Below, piece by piece: positions 36,678 to 45,211 of a DNA stretch of 64,000 bases. The stretch's first letter is position 1. Each line of letters begins with the position of its first letter. The notes beneath the pieces were generated by a model, which saw only the letters and a list, made by a program, of their open reading frames with translations, was not told the DNA's origin and ran no database searches. Location of the stretch: positions 3,036,199-3,100,198 of the forward strand of contig NZ_SBHM01000007.1 in assembly GCF_004028095.1 (NCBI RefSeq), given 5' to 3'. Both the position numbers and the translations under genes were made by a program. The DNA is from Paenarthrobacter ureafaciens. GTDB taxonomy: Bacteria > Actinomycetota > Actinomycetes > Actinomycetales > Micrococcaceae.

Positions 36678-37885
36678 GCGTGGCTGCCCAACCCGATCCC
36701 CTTGCGGCGCCCGATCTTCCCTCACCGCCCCTTTTCGGCAGTAAATCCATAGCGGAAGTCTTCACCAGCGCGGCGGCAAGCCTGGGCCTACCGGGGTTCA
36801 GCAACCACCTCAAGCTTCCCGCGGCGGACCGTGTTTGCGTGGTCCTGGCGGACGGCTTGGGCCGCGGGCTCCTGAAACAGAAGGCTTCACACACGCCCTT
36901 CCTCCGCTCAGTCGTGGCGGCCGGCCAAGGGAGCGTCCCAACCTGGATTGACGCGGCCTTTCCCAGCACCACGGCAGCATCGCTCGCCAGCCTGGGCACA
37001 GGCAGGCCGGCCGGCCACCACGGCATGGTGGGGTACGACGTCCTGGACCCGGCACAGGACAAGGTTGTCAATTTGCTGGGCAACTGGGATGCCCTGGTTG
37101 ATCCCGCTGTTTGGCAGCCGCACCGCACGGTCTTTGAGCAAGTGGCCAACGAGGTCGACGTCGTTACCGTGAGCCTGCCCCAGTTTGGCAATTCACCCAT
37201 GACCCAGGCCGCTTTGCGGGGCAGCCGCTTCGTCGGCGGGACCACCTTGCATGCACGCACCGCATCCGCAGGCGAGGCGATGGCCGGCAGCCCCCGGTCC
37301 CTGATGTACTTCTACGTCAATGAACTGGACAAGGCAGGCCACCGCTACGGCTGCCAGTCCGCACGGTGGGAGCATCAGCTCGAAGAACTCGACGCCACCG
37401 TGAAGCGGCTGTCGGCGTCCCTGCCGGCCGGTACCACCATTGTGGTCACGGGAGACCACGGGATGCTTGATGTCCCGGAGTCGCAGCGCCTGGACTATTC
37501 GGCAGAGCCCGCGCTGGTGGCAGGTGTCCGGCACACAGCCGGCGAACCCCGCATGGTCCATCTGTACCTCGAACCGGACGCCGGGAACACCGTAAAGGAA
37601 GAGCTCATCGCTGCTTGGCGGAAGCGCTTCGGGGAGCGCGTATGGGTCTTCACCCGCGAGCAGGCCATAGCGGCCGGGCTTTTCGGCGAGGTCCAGGCCC
37701 AGGTTGCTCCCCGGATCGGTGATGTCATGATCGCGGCCCGGGACACCCTCGCTCTTTACGATGCCCGGCGCGTGCGCCCTGCCGCCATGGAAGTCGTGGG
37801 CCAGCATGGTTCCCTGACCAAAGCCGAAAGGGAAATCCCGTTCCTTTGCTTTACGGCGACGGGCAGAAAAGGCGCCCGTGGCTGA
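36674..37885 (+). CDS. Alkaline-phosphatase-superfamily phosphodiesterase / nucleotide pyrophosphatase
   Basis: 403 residues, type I phosphodiesterase fold. Metal-site aspartate in VCVVLADGLGRG, nucleophile threonine in AAFPSTTAASLASLGTG, the NELDKAGHRYG motif and the C-terminal VVTGDHGMLD supply the usual two-metal site. No signal peptide, so cytoplasmic. Substrate could be a nucleotide or other phosphodiester. The TTG at 36674 overlaps the DUF5998 stop; the GTG at 36680 is an equally possible start. Its 3' end overlaps the thymidine kinase start by 8 bases. Confidence 0.82.
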   Translation: MSVAAQPDPLAAPDLPSPPLFGSKSIAEVFTSAAASLGLPGFSNHLKLPAADRVCVVLADGLGRGLLKQKASHTPFLRSVVAAGQGSVPTWIDAAFPSTTAASLASLGTGRPAGHHGMVGYDVLDPAQDKVVNLLGNWDALVDPAVWQPHRTVFEQVANEVDVVTVSLPQFGNSPMTQAALRGSRFVGGTTLHARTASAGEAMAGSPRSLMYFYVNELDKAGHRYGCQSARWEHQLEELDATVKRLSASLPAGTTIVVTGDHGMLDVPESQRLDYSAEPALVAGVRHTAGEPRMVHLYLEPDAGNTVKEELIAAWRKRFGERVWVFTREQAIAAGLFGEVQAQVAPRIGDVMIAARDTLALYDARRVRPAAMEVVGQHGSLTKAEREIPFLCFTATGRKGARG

Positions 37886-38582
37886 GCTGGTTTTCTTCTC
37901 CGGAACGATGGACTGCGGAAAATCCACGCTCGCCCTGCAAATGGATTACAACCACCGGGCCAGGGGCAGGGGAGGGGTGAGGTTCAGCTGCAATGACCGC
38001 GCCGGTGACTCCACCATCTCCAGCAGGCTCGGCCTGCAGACGGATGCCGTTGAAGTGCACGGCAGCACAGACTTCTGGGACGAGGTAGTAATCCGCAGAA
38101 CCAGCGGGCTCCGCGTCGACTACCTCATCTGTGATGAAGCCCAGTTCTATGCCCCCGCGCAAGTGGAGCAATTGGCGCGCCTCGTGGACGAGATGGACGT
38201 GGACGTCTTCGCGTTCGGCATCACCGCCGATTTCCGGACCAAGCTGTTTCCCGGGTCCCAGCGGCTGATCGAGCTTGCCGACAGGGTCCAGGTCCTGCAG
38301 GTAGAGGCTCTCTGCTGGTGCGGCCGCCGTGCTACCCAGAACGCCAGGACAGTCAACGGCATCATGGTGGTGGAAGGCGAACAGGTGATGGTAGGTGACG
38401 TCGCTTCCAGCGGGAGCGACGTGGAACCCGCTGGCCTGGTGGGGTACGAGACCCTGTGCCGGCGGCACTACATGCGGAGGGTTACGGCCCATGGTGCCAA
38501 CCTCATGGCCGGCTCGGACCAGACGTTGCCGTTCGACGTCGACGCGTGCCTGTGGCCCGGCGCGGGCGACATACGGGCTTAG
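37878..38582 (+). CDS. tdk: Thymidine kinase (type II)
   Basis: 234 residues. P-loop GTMDCGKST (9-17), the Walker B region DYLICDEAQFY, and the zinc-domain cysteines in LCWCGRRATQ and the later LCRRHY define the TK1-like family, which phosphorylates thymidine for salvage into dTTP. The GTG at 37878 lies inside the end of the preceding gene, so translation is coupled. Together with dut 2.6 kb away it belongs to thymidylate supply, though not in the same transcript. Confidence 0.92.
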   Translation: MAELVFFSGTMDCGKSTLALQMDYNHRARGRGGVRFSCNDRAGDSTISSRLGLQTDAVEVHGSTDFWDEVVIRRTSGLRVDYLICDEAQFYAPAQVEQLARLVDEMDVDVFAFGITADFRTKLFPGSQRLIELADRVQVLQVEALCWCGRRATQNARTVNGIMVVEGEQVMVGDVASSGSDVEPAGLVGYETLCRRHYMRRVTAHGANLMAGSDQTLPFDVDACLWPGAGDIRA

Positions 38583-38591
38583 TCGCCACGC

Positions 38592-39959
38592 TTAGTCGCC
38601 GCGGGCACCAAACACGATCTCGTCCCAGCTGGGGATGCTGGAGCGCTTGGGGCGTGAGGGCTGCCGTTCCACGGGTGCGTCGTCGCCTTTTGCTCCAGGG
38701 CGTTCCTTCGCCTCGGTGTCCTGGTGCTCTGTTGCCGTGTGCACGCGTGAGGTCCGGCTTTCCGCAGAGGCCGATCCACCCAACAGCTCATCCAGGCCGG
38801 GGCGCTTCACCGTAGCAGCAGGCTTGACACTGTCCTTGGCTTCCTCTTCAGGGTGCGGCTCGCTTGGGGCCTTGCGACCCTCCAAAGGGGCCACAGGACG
38901 AAGGGGGCCGGCAACCACGGTGATTTCGCGGGTTTCCGTACTGACGCCGTCGTGCAGCCGGAGGGAATCGTCGGCGTCGTCCGCGTCCGAATGCCGCGGC
39001 GCAAGGCTGAGCCTGCTCAACATTGACTGGCGGCTGTCCTTGCGCGCAGGGGGAGACTCGGCAGGGATTTCGACGGCGGGGTCCTGGCCGGTTTCCTCGG
39101 CTGACCCGTCGTCCTCGGGCCTCGGGTGGGCCGCTGGCACGTTGCTGAGCAACACGGCCAGGGCGTCGTCCGCGTCCTCGTCCACGCCCAGGCGTTGCCC
39201 CCGGCGGGAGCGCAACATTTCCAGGAGGTTGTCCGAATCCTTGGCCGCGGCGCGGCCGGCAGCCTGGGCATCGGCTTCGAAGTCGAACGGACGGTCCGAA
39301 ACCGCCGTCAGGCGACGGGCCGGGACGGGGCCATCAAGGGGCTCGAGTTCGCTGAGCTGCTGCGCCCACCGGTTGGCGTTCTGCAGTGCCTTCCGTTGCG
39401 GACTGAAAGTCCACATGGCCGGCGGTTCCTCCCCGATGCTTCCGGCCGCGGCCGGTACGGCCTCGAAACGCGCGACGACGGTCCACGAACCGTCTGCCCG
39501 GCGCCAGGAATCCCATTCAACGGTGGAGGGGTCTATGCCGTGTGCCGACAGCCGGTGCCCGACCATCTCTTCAAGGGTGGCGGGGTTGTCCCCGAATGCA
39601 GTGCGGTAAGCGTCGTGGCCGGGTACCGGGGAAGCCACTTCAACCTTGCGGGCTTGCTGGGCCACGTAGTCACGCTCAGCGAGGACAGGGCCTTCGTACC
39701 GCTGGACGTTGGCCAGGGGGAGGCCGGAAAGTTCGGCGACCTCTGCTGCAGTGGCGCCGCTGCGGATCCGGGCCTGGATGTCCCGGGGCGACATGGCCAC
39801 GGGAGTGATCGATGCCCGCGCGGCAACCTGGGCAGGGGTCCGGCTCGCCGCGGCACGCAAGGCCTCGTCGATCGGAAGCTGGAACATCGCACCGCCGGGT
39901 CCGCTAAGGAGCAGATGCCCGCCGTCGTCGTGGACGCCTACCAGCCGTAGATCCTGCAT
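38592..39959 (-). CDS. sepH: Septation protein SepH
   Basis: 455 residues. The N-terminal 200 residues (MQDLRLVGVHDDGGHLLLSG, then MSPRDIQARIRSGATAAEVA and LPLANVQRYEGPVLAERDYV) are the DUF3071 domain with a helix-turn-helix, which in Streptomyces and mycobacteria binds FtsZ and stimulates its assembly. The rest is acidic and disordered with a conserved basic tail (RPKRSSIPSWDEIVFG). The ATG at 39959 has GGAGGG in front; the longer open frame upstream is not conserved in type. Converges on tdk with a 9-base gap. Confidence 0.9.
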   Translation of the reverse strand: MQDLRLVGVHDDGGHLLLSGPGGAMFQLPIDEALRAAASRTPAQVAARASITPVAMSPRDIQARIRSGATAAEVAELSGLPLANVQRYEGPVLAERDYVAQQARKVEVASPVPGHDAYRTAFGDNPATLEEMVGHRLSAHGIDPSTVEWDSWRRADGSWTVVARFEAVPAAAGSIGEEPPAMWTFSPQRKALQNANRWAQQLSELEPLDGPVPARRLTAVSDRPFDFEADAQAAGRAAAKDSDNLLEMLRSRRGQRLGVDEDADDALAVLLSNVPAAHPRPEDDGSAEETGQDPAVEIPAESPPARKDSRQSMLSRLSLAPRHSDADDADDSLRLHDGVSTETREITVVAGPLRPVAPLEGRKAPSEPHPEEEAKDSVKPAATVKRPGLDELLGGSASAESRTSRVHTATEHQDTEAKERPGAKGDDAPVERQPSRPKRSSIPSWDEIVFGARGD

Positions 39960-40294
39960 AACACCCTCCACCACATGGCATAACTGACATTCGAAACTCT
40001 GCCACCCAAGCAGGCCTTTTCCTGTTAGGAGAAAGGGCGTGCCGTGATATTGGCGCTCAAAGCGGTGATATTGGCGGCCCATCGAGTCGATCTTGGCGGC
40101 GAAGTGCGCCGTTTTTTCCGGGTGCTCGGACCGGTTGCGGACCCTATGGACAAAGCCTGCCGGGAGGAGGAAAATCTGGCCGATAATCGGGCACAAAAAC
40201 GCGGTGCCCGGCGTTACATGTGAACATACGGGCGTGCCGCCCAGCGAACTGCCCGGCCCAAAACCACTGCCTGTATTAAGGACGAAGAAGGACC
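39960..40294. other. Divergent intergenic region sepH / DUF4193
   Basis: 335 bases with no gene. It contains a set of 21-bp-spaced repeats (40044-40098) and the ribosome-binding site of the DUF4193 gene (GAAGAAGGACC). A GATAAT hexamer at 40182 lacks a matching -35. Nothing else stands out. Confidence 0.5.
40044..40098. repeat. Three 21-bp-phased direct repeats upstream of sepH
   Basis: GTGATATTGGCG occurs at 40044-40055 and 40065-40076, and the related GTCGATCTTGGCG at 40086-40098. The 21-bp period equals two helical turns, so a protein could bind one face of the DNA. Confidence 0.65.
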
Positions 40295-40594
40295 ATGGCC
40301 ACGGACTACGATGCCCCTCGGAAGACCGAGGAAGACGTCAGCGAGGACTCCATCGAGGAGCTCAAGACGCGTCAGCCGGGAAAACAATCCTCGGCGGTGG
40401 ATGTCGACGAGACTGAACTGGCCGAGGGCTTCGAACTCCCCGGAGCGGACCTTTCCGGCGAAGAACTGCTCATCCAGGTGATGCCGCCGCAGGCGGACGA
40501 ATTCACGTGCTTCAACTGCTTCTTGGTGAAGCACCGTTCACAGATTGCTGCGGAGCGCAACGGGCACCTCTACTGCACGGAGTGCGAGGGCTAA
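40295..40594 (+). CDS. DUF4193 family zinc-binding protein
   Basis: 99 residues. An acidic N-terminal half is followed by DEFTCFNCFLVKHRSQIA and ends LYCTECEG, giving a CxxC...CxxC zinc ribbon at about 68-98. Conserved across actinobacteria (M. tuberculosis Rv2699c, from memory); function unknown. The ATG at 40295 has GAAGGA upstream. The stop overlaps the convergent DUF3093 stop by 4 bases. Confidence 0.88.
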   Translation: MATDYDAPRKTEEDVSEDSIEELKTRQPGKQSSAVDVDETELAEGFELPGADLSGEELLIQVMPPQADEFTCFNCFLVKHRSQIAAERNGHLYCTECEG

Positions 40595-41115
40595 GGGCGC
40601 TGTTCCCGGGTTTCGGTCAGGGCCCCGGTTTCGGTCAGGGCAGCCACCAGTTCTTCCGGTCTGCGTGACGACGTGAGCCAATAGGGGGTCCGGTCGGCCG
40701 GATCGGTGATCTGGATCTTCACCACGGGATCGATCCAGCCCCGGAAGCACATAAAGGCGAGTCCGTTCAGGCGCGGGCCGCGCTCGGCGGTGGCTTCGGC
40801 GCCCCGAAAGGATTCAACGGTCCCGACGAACTTGCGCTCGATGCTGGCCCGCCCGACGCGCAGGTTGGTGCCGGAGACGGTGATAGTGGGTGTCGACAGG
40901 ATCAGCAGCGTGGCGATGATCGTGAGCAGGACCAGTGCGGCGATGATGCCGGCGGCAGCGCTGATGGGGGAGAACATCAGGATTCCCGCACCCGAAAGCC
41001 CCACGGAGATGACCCAGATCCATGGCGAGGGCCAGAGTTTTTCCTTGAAGAGGAACTCCGGCGCCGAAGAAGCGTTCCGGGCAGGCATGGAGGCGGACTG
41101 GTCAGGCGTAGGCAT
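40591..41115 (-). CDS. DUF3093 membrane protein
   Basis: 174 residues with two membrane helices (about 31-49 and 54-74: WIWVISVGLSGAGILMF, then AAGIIAALVLLTIIATLL) and a C-terminal soluble domain with PADRTPYWLTSSRRPEELVAAL, typical of DUF3093. Function unknown. It starts 46 bases from dut in the opposite direction, and each has its own leaderless -10 in that gap. Confidence 0.87.
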   Translation of the reverse strand: MPTPDQSASMPARNASSAPEFLFKEKLWPSPWIWVISVGLSGAGILMFSPISAAAGIIAALVLLTIIATLLILSTPTITVSGTNLRVGRASIERKFVGTVESFRGAEATAERGPRLNGLAFMCFRGWIDPVVKIQITDPADRTPYWLTSSRRPEELVAALTETGALTETREQRP

Positions 41116-41121
41116 GCACCC

Positions 41122-41127
41122 AGCTTA
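41122..41127 (-). promoter_or_regulatory. -10 hexamer of the DUF3093 gene (leaderless)
   Basis: TAAGCT on the minus strand ends 6 bases before the ATG at 41115. Confidence 0.45.
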
Positions 41128-41147
41128 TCCGTCGGCGTGGACCCACG

Positions 41148-41153
41148 TAGAAT
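41148..41153 (+). promoter_or_regulatory. -10 hexamer of dut (leaderless)
   Basis: TAGAAT (5 of 6) ends 8 bases before the GTG at 41162; TTATCC at 41125-41130 is a weak -35 at 17-bp spacing. Confidence 0.55.
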
Positions 41154-41161
41154 GGACGACT

Positions 41162-41698
41162 GTGAGCAACGAGACCGCAGTATTCAGCACAGACGCCGGC
41201 GCAAGCGGGGCGGGAACCGACAACCATGGGACCTATGGAGCTCCGACGCTCGAGGTCCGGTTGAAGATGCTTGACGAGGGACTCGAAGCACCGTCCTACG
41301 CCCACCCCGGTGATGCCGGCGCCGACCTCCGCGCCCGTGAAGACGTTTATCTTGCACCGGGGGAACGGAAGCTGGTTCCCACTGGCGTTTCCATTGCCCT
41401 GCCCAACGGTTTCGTGGCGCTGATCCACCCCCGTTCCGGATTGGCCACCAAGCACGGCCTGACCGTTGTCAACGCCCCCGGCACCGTGGACGCAGGCTAC
41501 CGTGGCGAAATCGCCGTGACGCTCCTGAACACGGACCTGCACAAGGCCATCGAACTGAAGCGCGGCGATAGAATTGCCCAAATGGTGATCCAGCGCGTTG
41601 AGTACGCGCGCTTCGTGGCCGTCGACGAACTGAGCGGGTCGGCACGGGGTGCCGGTGGCTTCGGTTCCACCGGAGGCTTCGCCACGCCCGTCGCCTGA
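41162..41698 (+). CDS. dut: dUTP diphosphatase
   Basis: 178-residue trimeric dUTPase that removes dUTP and makes dUMP for thymidylate synthesis. Motifs in order: AHPGDAGADLRA (1), HPRSGLATKHG (2-3, substrate contacts), APGTVDAGYRGE with the catalytic aspartate (3), RGDRIAQMV (4) and the C-terminal arm RGAGGFGSTGG (5) that closes over the nucleotide. The GTG at 41162 is supported by the promoter position, with no ribosome-binding site, as expected for a leaderless mRNA. The open frame continues upstream through the DUF3093 promoter but is not dUTPase-like. Confidence 0.94.
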   Translation: MSNETAVFSTDAGASGAGTDNHGTYGAPTLEVRLKMLDEGLEAPSYAHPGDAGADLRAREDVYLAPGERKLVPTGVSIALPNGFVALIHPRSGLATKHGLTVVNAPGTVDAGYRGEIAVTLLNTDLHKAIELKRGDRIAQMVIQRVEYARFVAVDELSGSARGAGGFGSTGGFATPVA

Positions 41699-41823
41699 TC
41701 CGGGGCAGGCGACCCGCCAAGGCATACATTTCACGCGTGAAAGAGCAGCCCCTCCGGCATTGCCGTACTTTGACGCGGTTGCGGTTTACTGGGGGATAGA
41801 CCACTACTAAGGAGACAACCCAC

Positions 41824-42546
41824 ATGGTTTTTGGGCGCAAGAAGTCCAAGGCTGACCGGCCTGAATCCGCAGACTCCGAGCTGGAAAGCACCGGCGGCTC
41901 CGCAGCGGGAGAACCCGGCAAGGGCGACCTCCGCCAGAGCAAGGGCCCGTGGGACATCGACGAAGTGGAGGACCGCGACGGCTACGTAGACCTGGGCGCC
42001 CTCCTGATCGCTCCCACCGAAGGCCTGCAGTTGCGGCTCGAGGTGGAGGAAGCCACGCAGCGCGTGGTGGCAGTCACCATGGACCTGGGCGGTTCGAGCC
42101 TCCAGCTCCAGGCATTTGCCGCGCCACGCTCCGAGGGCCTCTGGGAGGAGATCCGGGAGCAGATCAGCCAGTCCGTGGCCAGCCAGGGCGGTGAATCGGA
42201 AGAGATCGAAGGCGCTTTCGGAATCGAACTGGTCGCCAAGCTTCCCGCCGAAGCCGCCGATGGCAGCCGCGGATACCGTGCTGCCCGCTTCATGGGTGTG
42301 GACGGCCCGCGCTGGTTCCTTCGGGGCGTTCTTGGCGGAGCTGCGGCCCTGGAGCGCGAGGCTGCTGCCCCGCTGGAGGATCTCTTCCGCCAGGTGGTTG
42401 TGGTCCGCGGTGGAAACCCGATGCCGCCAAGGGAACTGCTCCAGCTGCGCCTGCCCAAGGATGCCGCGGCCCAACCGCCGGCGCCCCAGGGTGGACCCGG
42501 AGTCCAGCGTCCGGAACGGGGCCCGGAGATCACCCAGATTGGCTGA
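41824..42546 (+). CDS. DUF3710 family protein
   Basis: 240 residues. A charged N-terminus (MVFGRKKSKADRP) leads into the conserved GPWDIDEVEDRDGYVDLGAL and LQLRLEVEEATQRVVAVTM segments; the later AARFMGVDGPRWFLRGVLGG is also characteristic. Soluble, unknown function, always near dut in actinobacteria. AAGGAG lies 7 bases before the ATG. First of a coupled trio with the OB-fold and DUF3159 genes. Confidence 0.88.
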   Translation: MVFGRKKSKADRPESADSELESTGGSAAGEPGKGDLRQSKGPWDIDEVEDRDGYVDLGALLIAPTEGLQLRLEVEEATQRVVAVTMDLGGSSLQLQAFAAPRSEGLWEEIREQISQSVASQGGESEEIEGAFGIELVAKLPAEAADGSRGYRAARFMGVDGPRWFLRGVLGGAAALEREAAAPLEDLFRQVVVVRGGNPMPPRELLQLRLPKDAAAQPPAPQGGPGVQRPERGPEITQIG

Positions 42547-42919
42547 ATCACCAGGGCTGCCCGCCCGGGGAGGCCGCTCCGGGCCTTCCGGTCAGGGCAT
42601 TAAGGACTTGCCGGTCCGCGGCAGGGCCACCTGTACGGGTTTTATTGAGTCCGTCACCCATCAGCCGCCCAGCGAGCAACCGTTCTTCTCCGCAATCGTG
42701 GTTGATGCGTTGGAGCATGGCTCATTGTTGGCGGGCAGGGGCGGCAGTTCCCGGAAGTCCTACCAGCGGCTGCGCGTCGTGTGGTTGGGCCGCACCCGGG
42801 TGCCCGGCATCGAAGCCGGGGTCCAGCTGCGTTTGAACGGCATGGTGGCCCCGGTCGGCGGGCTTCCCACCATGTTCAACCCCCGGTACGAAATACTTTC
42901 CCGTCAGGAGAACCAATGA
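42539..42919 (+). CDS. OB-fold nucleic-acid-binding protein
   Basis: 126 residues. After a basic Gly/Ser-rich tail, the domain (RGRATCTGFIESVTHQ, VVDALEHGSLL, VVWLGRTRVPGIEAGVQLRL, FNPRYEIL) is a five-strand OB fold of the RecG-wedge/tRNA-anticodon type. The matching M. tuberculosis gene is Rv2694c (from memory). I chose the TTG at 42539 because it overlaps the DUF3710 stop in the way coupled genes do; no ATG or GTG occurs in frame before the conserved region. The stop overlaps the next ATG (ATGA). Confidence 0.8.
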   Translation: MAESPGLPARGGRSGPSGQGIKDLPVRGRATCTGFIESVTHQPPSEQPFFSAIVVDALEHGSLLAGRGGSSRKSYQRLRVVWLGRTRVPGIEAGVQLRLNGMVAPVGGLPTMFNPRYEILSRQENQ

Positions 42920-43719
42920 CCGTGGCCAACGGATCCGATCCCAAAGACGGCAACCCGCCTCAGCCGCCCTCCGAAGGCACTCCGGACGGCCCGGCTGCCG
43001 ATCACCGGCGGGTTGCCCCTGAATCCGGAACCGCAAATCCTACTGTGGCGGACCTTGCAGCGGGCTACGCCCAAAAAGCGGGCCTGCACCGCAACAGCGC
43101 CGGCCATGTTGACATGCTGAAGTCGGCCGGCGGAATCCAGGGAATTGCCGAAAGTATCCTGCCCGGCCTGGTCTTCCTGGTGGCTTTTACCATTACCCGG
43201 GACCTGCCCCTCTCCTTGGTCGGCGCCCTGGCTGCTGCCGCCGTCTTCACGGTGGTGCGGTTGGTACAAAAGCGGCCGTTGACCCAAGCGCTGGCCGGCG
43301 TGGTCGGCGTCGGTATTTCCGCGTGGCTGGCCAACAGCACCGGGAAGGCCGAAGACTTCTATGTCCTGGGTTTCCTGACCAATGCCGCTTACATAGCGGG
43401 CATGGTCCTGTCCATCATCCTCAAATGGCCCCTCGCCGGGCTGCTGTTCGGCTTTGTCCGGAACGAAGGGCTGGACTGGCGCAAGGACCCCGAACGCCTG
43501 CGGGTCTATCAGCTGGGCACATGGATTGTGGTGGCCGTCCTGGCCCTGCGCCTTATAGTGCAGGTTCCGCTGTACCTCATGGGTGAGGAAGGGCTGACCG
43601 CGCTTGCCACCACGAGGCTCCTCATGGGCGCGCCGCTGTACATTTTGGGCCTATGGGTTGCCTGGCTGGTCACCAAGCCTGCGCCTCAGCCGTCGAACCC
43701 GTCGTCCTCCACGGACTGA
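42916..43719 (+). CDS. DUF3159 membrane protein
   Basis: 267 residues: a disordered Pro-rich first 50, then about six membrane helices (about 75-260), including FLVAFTITRDLPLSLVGA and GVVGVGISAWLANSTGKAED. An actinobacterial family of unknown function that in relatives always sits between the OB-fold gene and the TrkA-type pair. GGAGAACC precedes the ATG. Its last 34 bases overlap the convergent RCK gene. Confidence 0.87.
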   Translation: MTVANGSDPKDGNPPQPPSEGTPDGPAADHRRVAPESGTANPTVADLAAGYAQKAGLHRNSAGHVDMLKSAGGIQGIAESILPGLVFLVAFTITRDLPLSLVGALAAAAVFTVVRLVQKRPLTQALAGVVGVGISAWLANSTGKAEDFYVLGFLTNAAYIAGMVLSIILKWPLAGLLFGFVRNEGLDWRKDPERLRVYQLGTWIVVAVLALRLIVQVPLYLMGEEGLTALATTRLLMGAPLYILGLWVAWLVTKPAPQPSNPSSSTD

Positions 43720-44423
43720 TCCGGGACCGGAACTGCTCCCTCGCGATGGTCGCTGCCGTCCGTTGATCCCGGGGAGAGCAGTGCGCGCAGCCCGTCTTCA
43801 GCCGCGATCGTGGTGACGAAGAAGAGCTCGTCGCCGCCGTCCAGGACGTCGTCGCGGCTCGGCGTGATGGGGGCTTGATCACGGAGAATGGCCACCAGGG
43901 TGGCATCCTCCGGCCACTCGATGTCTCCCACCGTGCTGCCGATGATGTGCGAGTCATGCGGCACGGTGAACTCGACGATCGACGCCACGCCCGTCTGCAG
44001 CGTCAGGAGCCGGACGATGTCCCCGATTTCGACGGCCTCTTCAACCAGCGCCGTCATCAATTGCGGAGTATTGACTGCGACGTCCACGCCCCAGGAGTCG
44101 TTGAACATCCAGTCGTTCTTGGGATTGTTGACCCGGCCGACGGTTCGTCCCACGCCGAATTCGGTCTTGGCTAGCAGGGAAACCACCAGGTTCACCTTGT
44201 CGTCGCCGGTTGCGGAAACCACGACGTCGGCGTCCTCCAGTTTGGCGTCCTGCAGGGTGCTGAGTTCACAGGCATCACCCACCAGCCATCGGGCACCGCG
44301 GAGTCCGCTGCGGCCGATGACCTCGGGTTTCAGGTCGATGAGGAGTATTTGGTGGTTGTGGGCCAGGAGTTCGCGCGCAATGGAGGATCCAACGCTGCCG
44401 GCGCCGACGATGACAACTTTCAC
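43686..44423 (-). CDS. TrkA-type RCK potassium regulator (second of pair, CeoC-like)
   Basis: 245 residues. RCK_N Rossmann domain with GAGSVGSSIA (residues 7-16) and LIDLKPEVI for NAD(H) or nucleotide binding, then an RCK_C domain (about 140-215, TGVASIVEFTVPHDSHIIG). Such proteins are cytosolic regulators of Trk, Ktr or other potassium transporters. The GTG start at 44423 shares one base with the stop of the upstream gene. The C-terminal acidic tail overlaps DUF3159 by 34 bases on the opposite strand. Confidence 0.88.
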   Translation of the reverse strand: MKVVIVGAGSVGSSIARELLAHNHQILLIDLKPEVIGRSGLRGARWLVGDACELSTLQDAKLEDADVVVSATGDDKVNLVVSLLAKTEFGVGRTVGRVNNPKNDWMFNDSWGVDVAVNTPQLMTALVEEAVEIGDIVRLLTLQTGVASIVEFTVPHDSHIIGSTVGDIEWPEDATLVAILRDQAPITPSRDDVLDGGDELFFVTTIAAEDGLRALLSPGSTDGSDHREGAVPVPDQSVEDDGFDG

Positions 44424-45094
44424 TACGACTCCTTGGCAGGTGCTTTGGCGAGGACACGGCTGATCTCGGTTGTCCTGTCAACGCTGATCATCGCGTGGAC
44501 GGTGTCACCCTCCTGGTAGGACGTTCCGGGCCCGGGAAGGAGGCCTTCCCCGAACCGGGTGAGAAACGCGATCCGGATGCCGGCTGCAGCCTCAATGGCG
44601 GCGAGGTTCTGGCCTATCCAACCGTCGTGGAGGTCAACTTCGGCCAGCACCAGCCGGCCGGACGGTTCCCGGTAGTCACCGGCAAGGTGTTGCTCGGGGA
44701 GGATGCGGCGCAGGACCTGGTCCGCGCTCCACCGCACCGCCGCCACGGTGGGGATGCCAAGGCGCTGGTAGATTTCCGCGCGGCCGGGGTCGTAGATGCG
44801 GGCCACAACGTGCGCGACGTGGAACGTTTCCCGTGCCACGCGGGTGGCCAGGATGTTGGAGTTATCGCCGCTGGAAACGGCCGCGAATGCGTAGGCCTCT
44901 TCAACGCCGGCTTGCTTGAGGGTATCGCGGTCGAAGCCGACGCCCGTTACTTTGCGGCCGGTAAAAGTGTTGCGGAGGCGGCGGAAGGCCCGCTCGTCCT
45001 GGTCAATGATGGCCACCGAGTGGCCGGAGTCTTCCAAGGTGTGTGCCAAGGTTGCGCCAACACGGCCACAACCCATGATCACGAAGTGCGCCAC
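44423..45094 (-). CDS. TrkA-type RCK potassium regulator (first of pair, CeoB-like)
   Basis: 223 residues. RCK_N with MGCGRVGATLAHTLEDSGH and IDQDERAFRRLR, followed by RCK_C (about 130-210, GRLVLAEVDLHDGWIGQNLA). With its neighbour it resembles mycobacterial CeoB/CeoC. No TrkH or TrkG membrane subunit is encoded nearby; the candidate partner is the divergent KimA-like permease. The GTG at 45094 has AAGGAG at good spacing, which decides the start. Confidence 0.9.
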   Translation of the reverse strand: MAHFVIMGCGRVGATLAHTLEDSGHSVAIIDQDERAFRRLRNTFTGRKVTGVGFDRDTLKQAGVEEAYAFAAVSSGDNSNILATRVARETFHVAHVVARIYDPGRAEIYQRLGIPTVAAVRWSADQVLRRILPEQHLAGDYREPSGRLVLAEVDLHDGWIGQNLAAIEAAAGIRIAFLTRFGEGLLPGPGTSYQEGDTVHAMISVDRTTEISRVLAKAPAKES

Positions 45095-45166
45095 CGTGTC
45101 TCCTTTTTGATGTATCCAAACCGCTCCGTATGACTTTACCGGTGCGAACGTCGCCTTGACGTTACC

Positions 45167-45211
45167 GCCGTCATGACACCGCCGGGGTTTGCCGTCATGA
45201 CATCGCCGGGG
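45167..45211. repeat. 24-bp-period direct repeat in the ceoB-kimA promoter region
   Basis: Two 21-base copies (45167-45187 and 45191-45211) differ at one position. Each carries CGTCATGACA and CGCCGGGG. The second supplies the likely -35 of the permease gene, so the repeat duplicates a promoter element or an operator around TCATGA. Confidence 0.8.

Noticed and set aside
39960-40196. N-terminal extension of sepH
   Set aside because: The ATG at 39959 has a good ribosome-binding site and begins the conserved MQDLRLVG; the upstream part is repeat-bearing intergenic DNA.
40706-41161. N-terminal extension of dut
   Set aside because: It runs antisense through the DUF3093 gene; the dUTPase fold starts after the GTG at 41162, which has a promoter hexamer in place.
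41770-41800. Promoter TTGACG with GATAGA before the DUF3710 gene
   Set aside because: The spacing would be 19 bp and the -10 matches only three of six bases; not strong enough to list.
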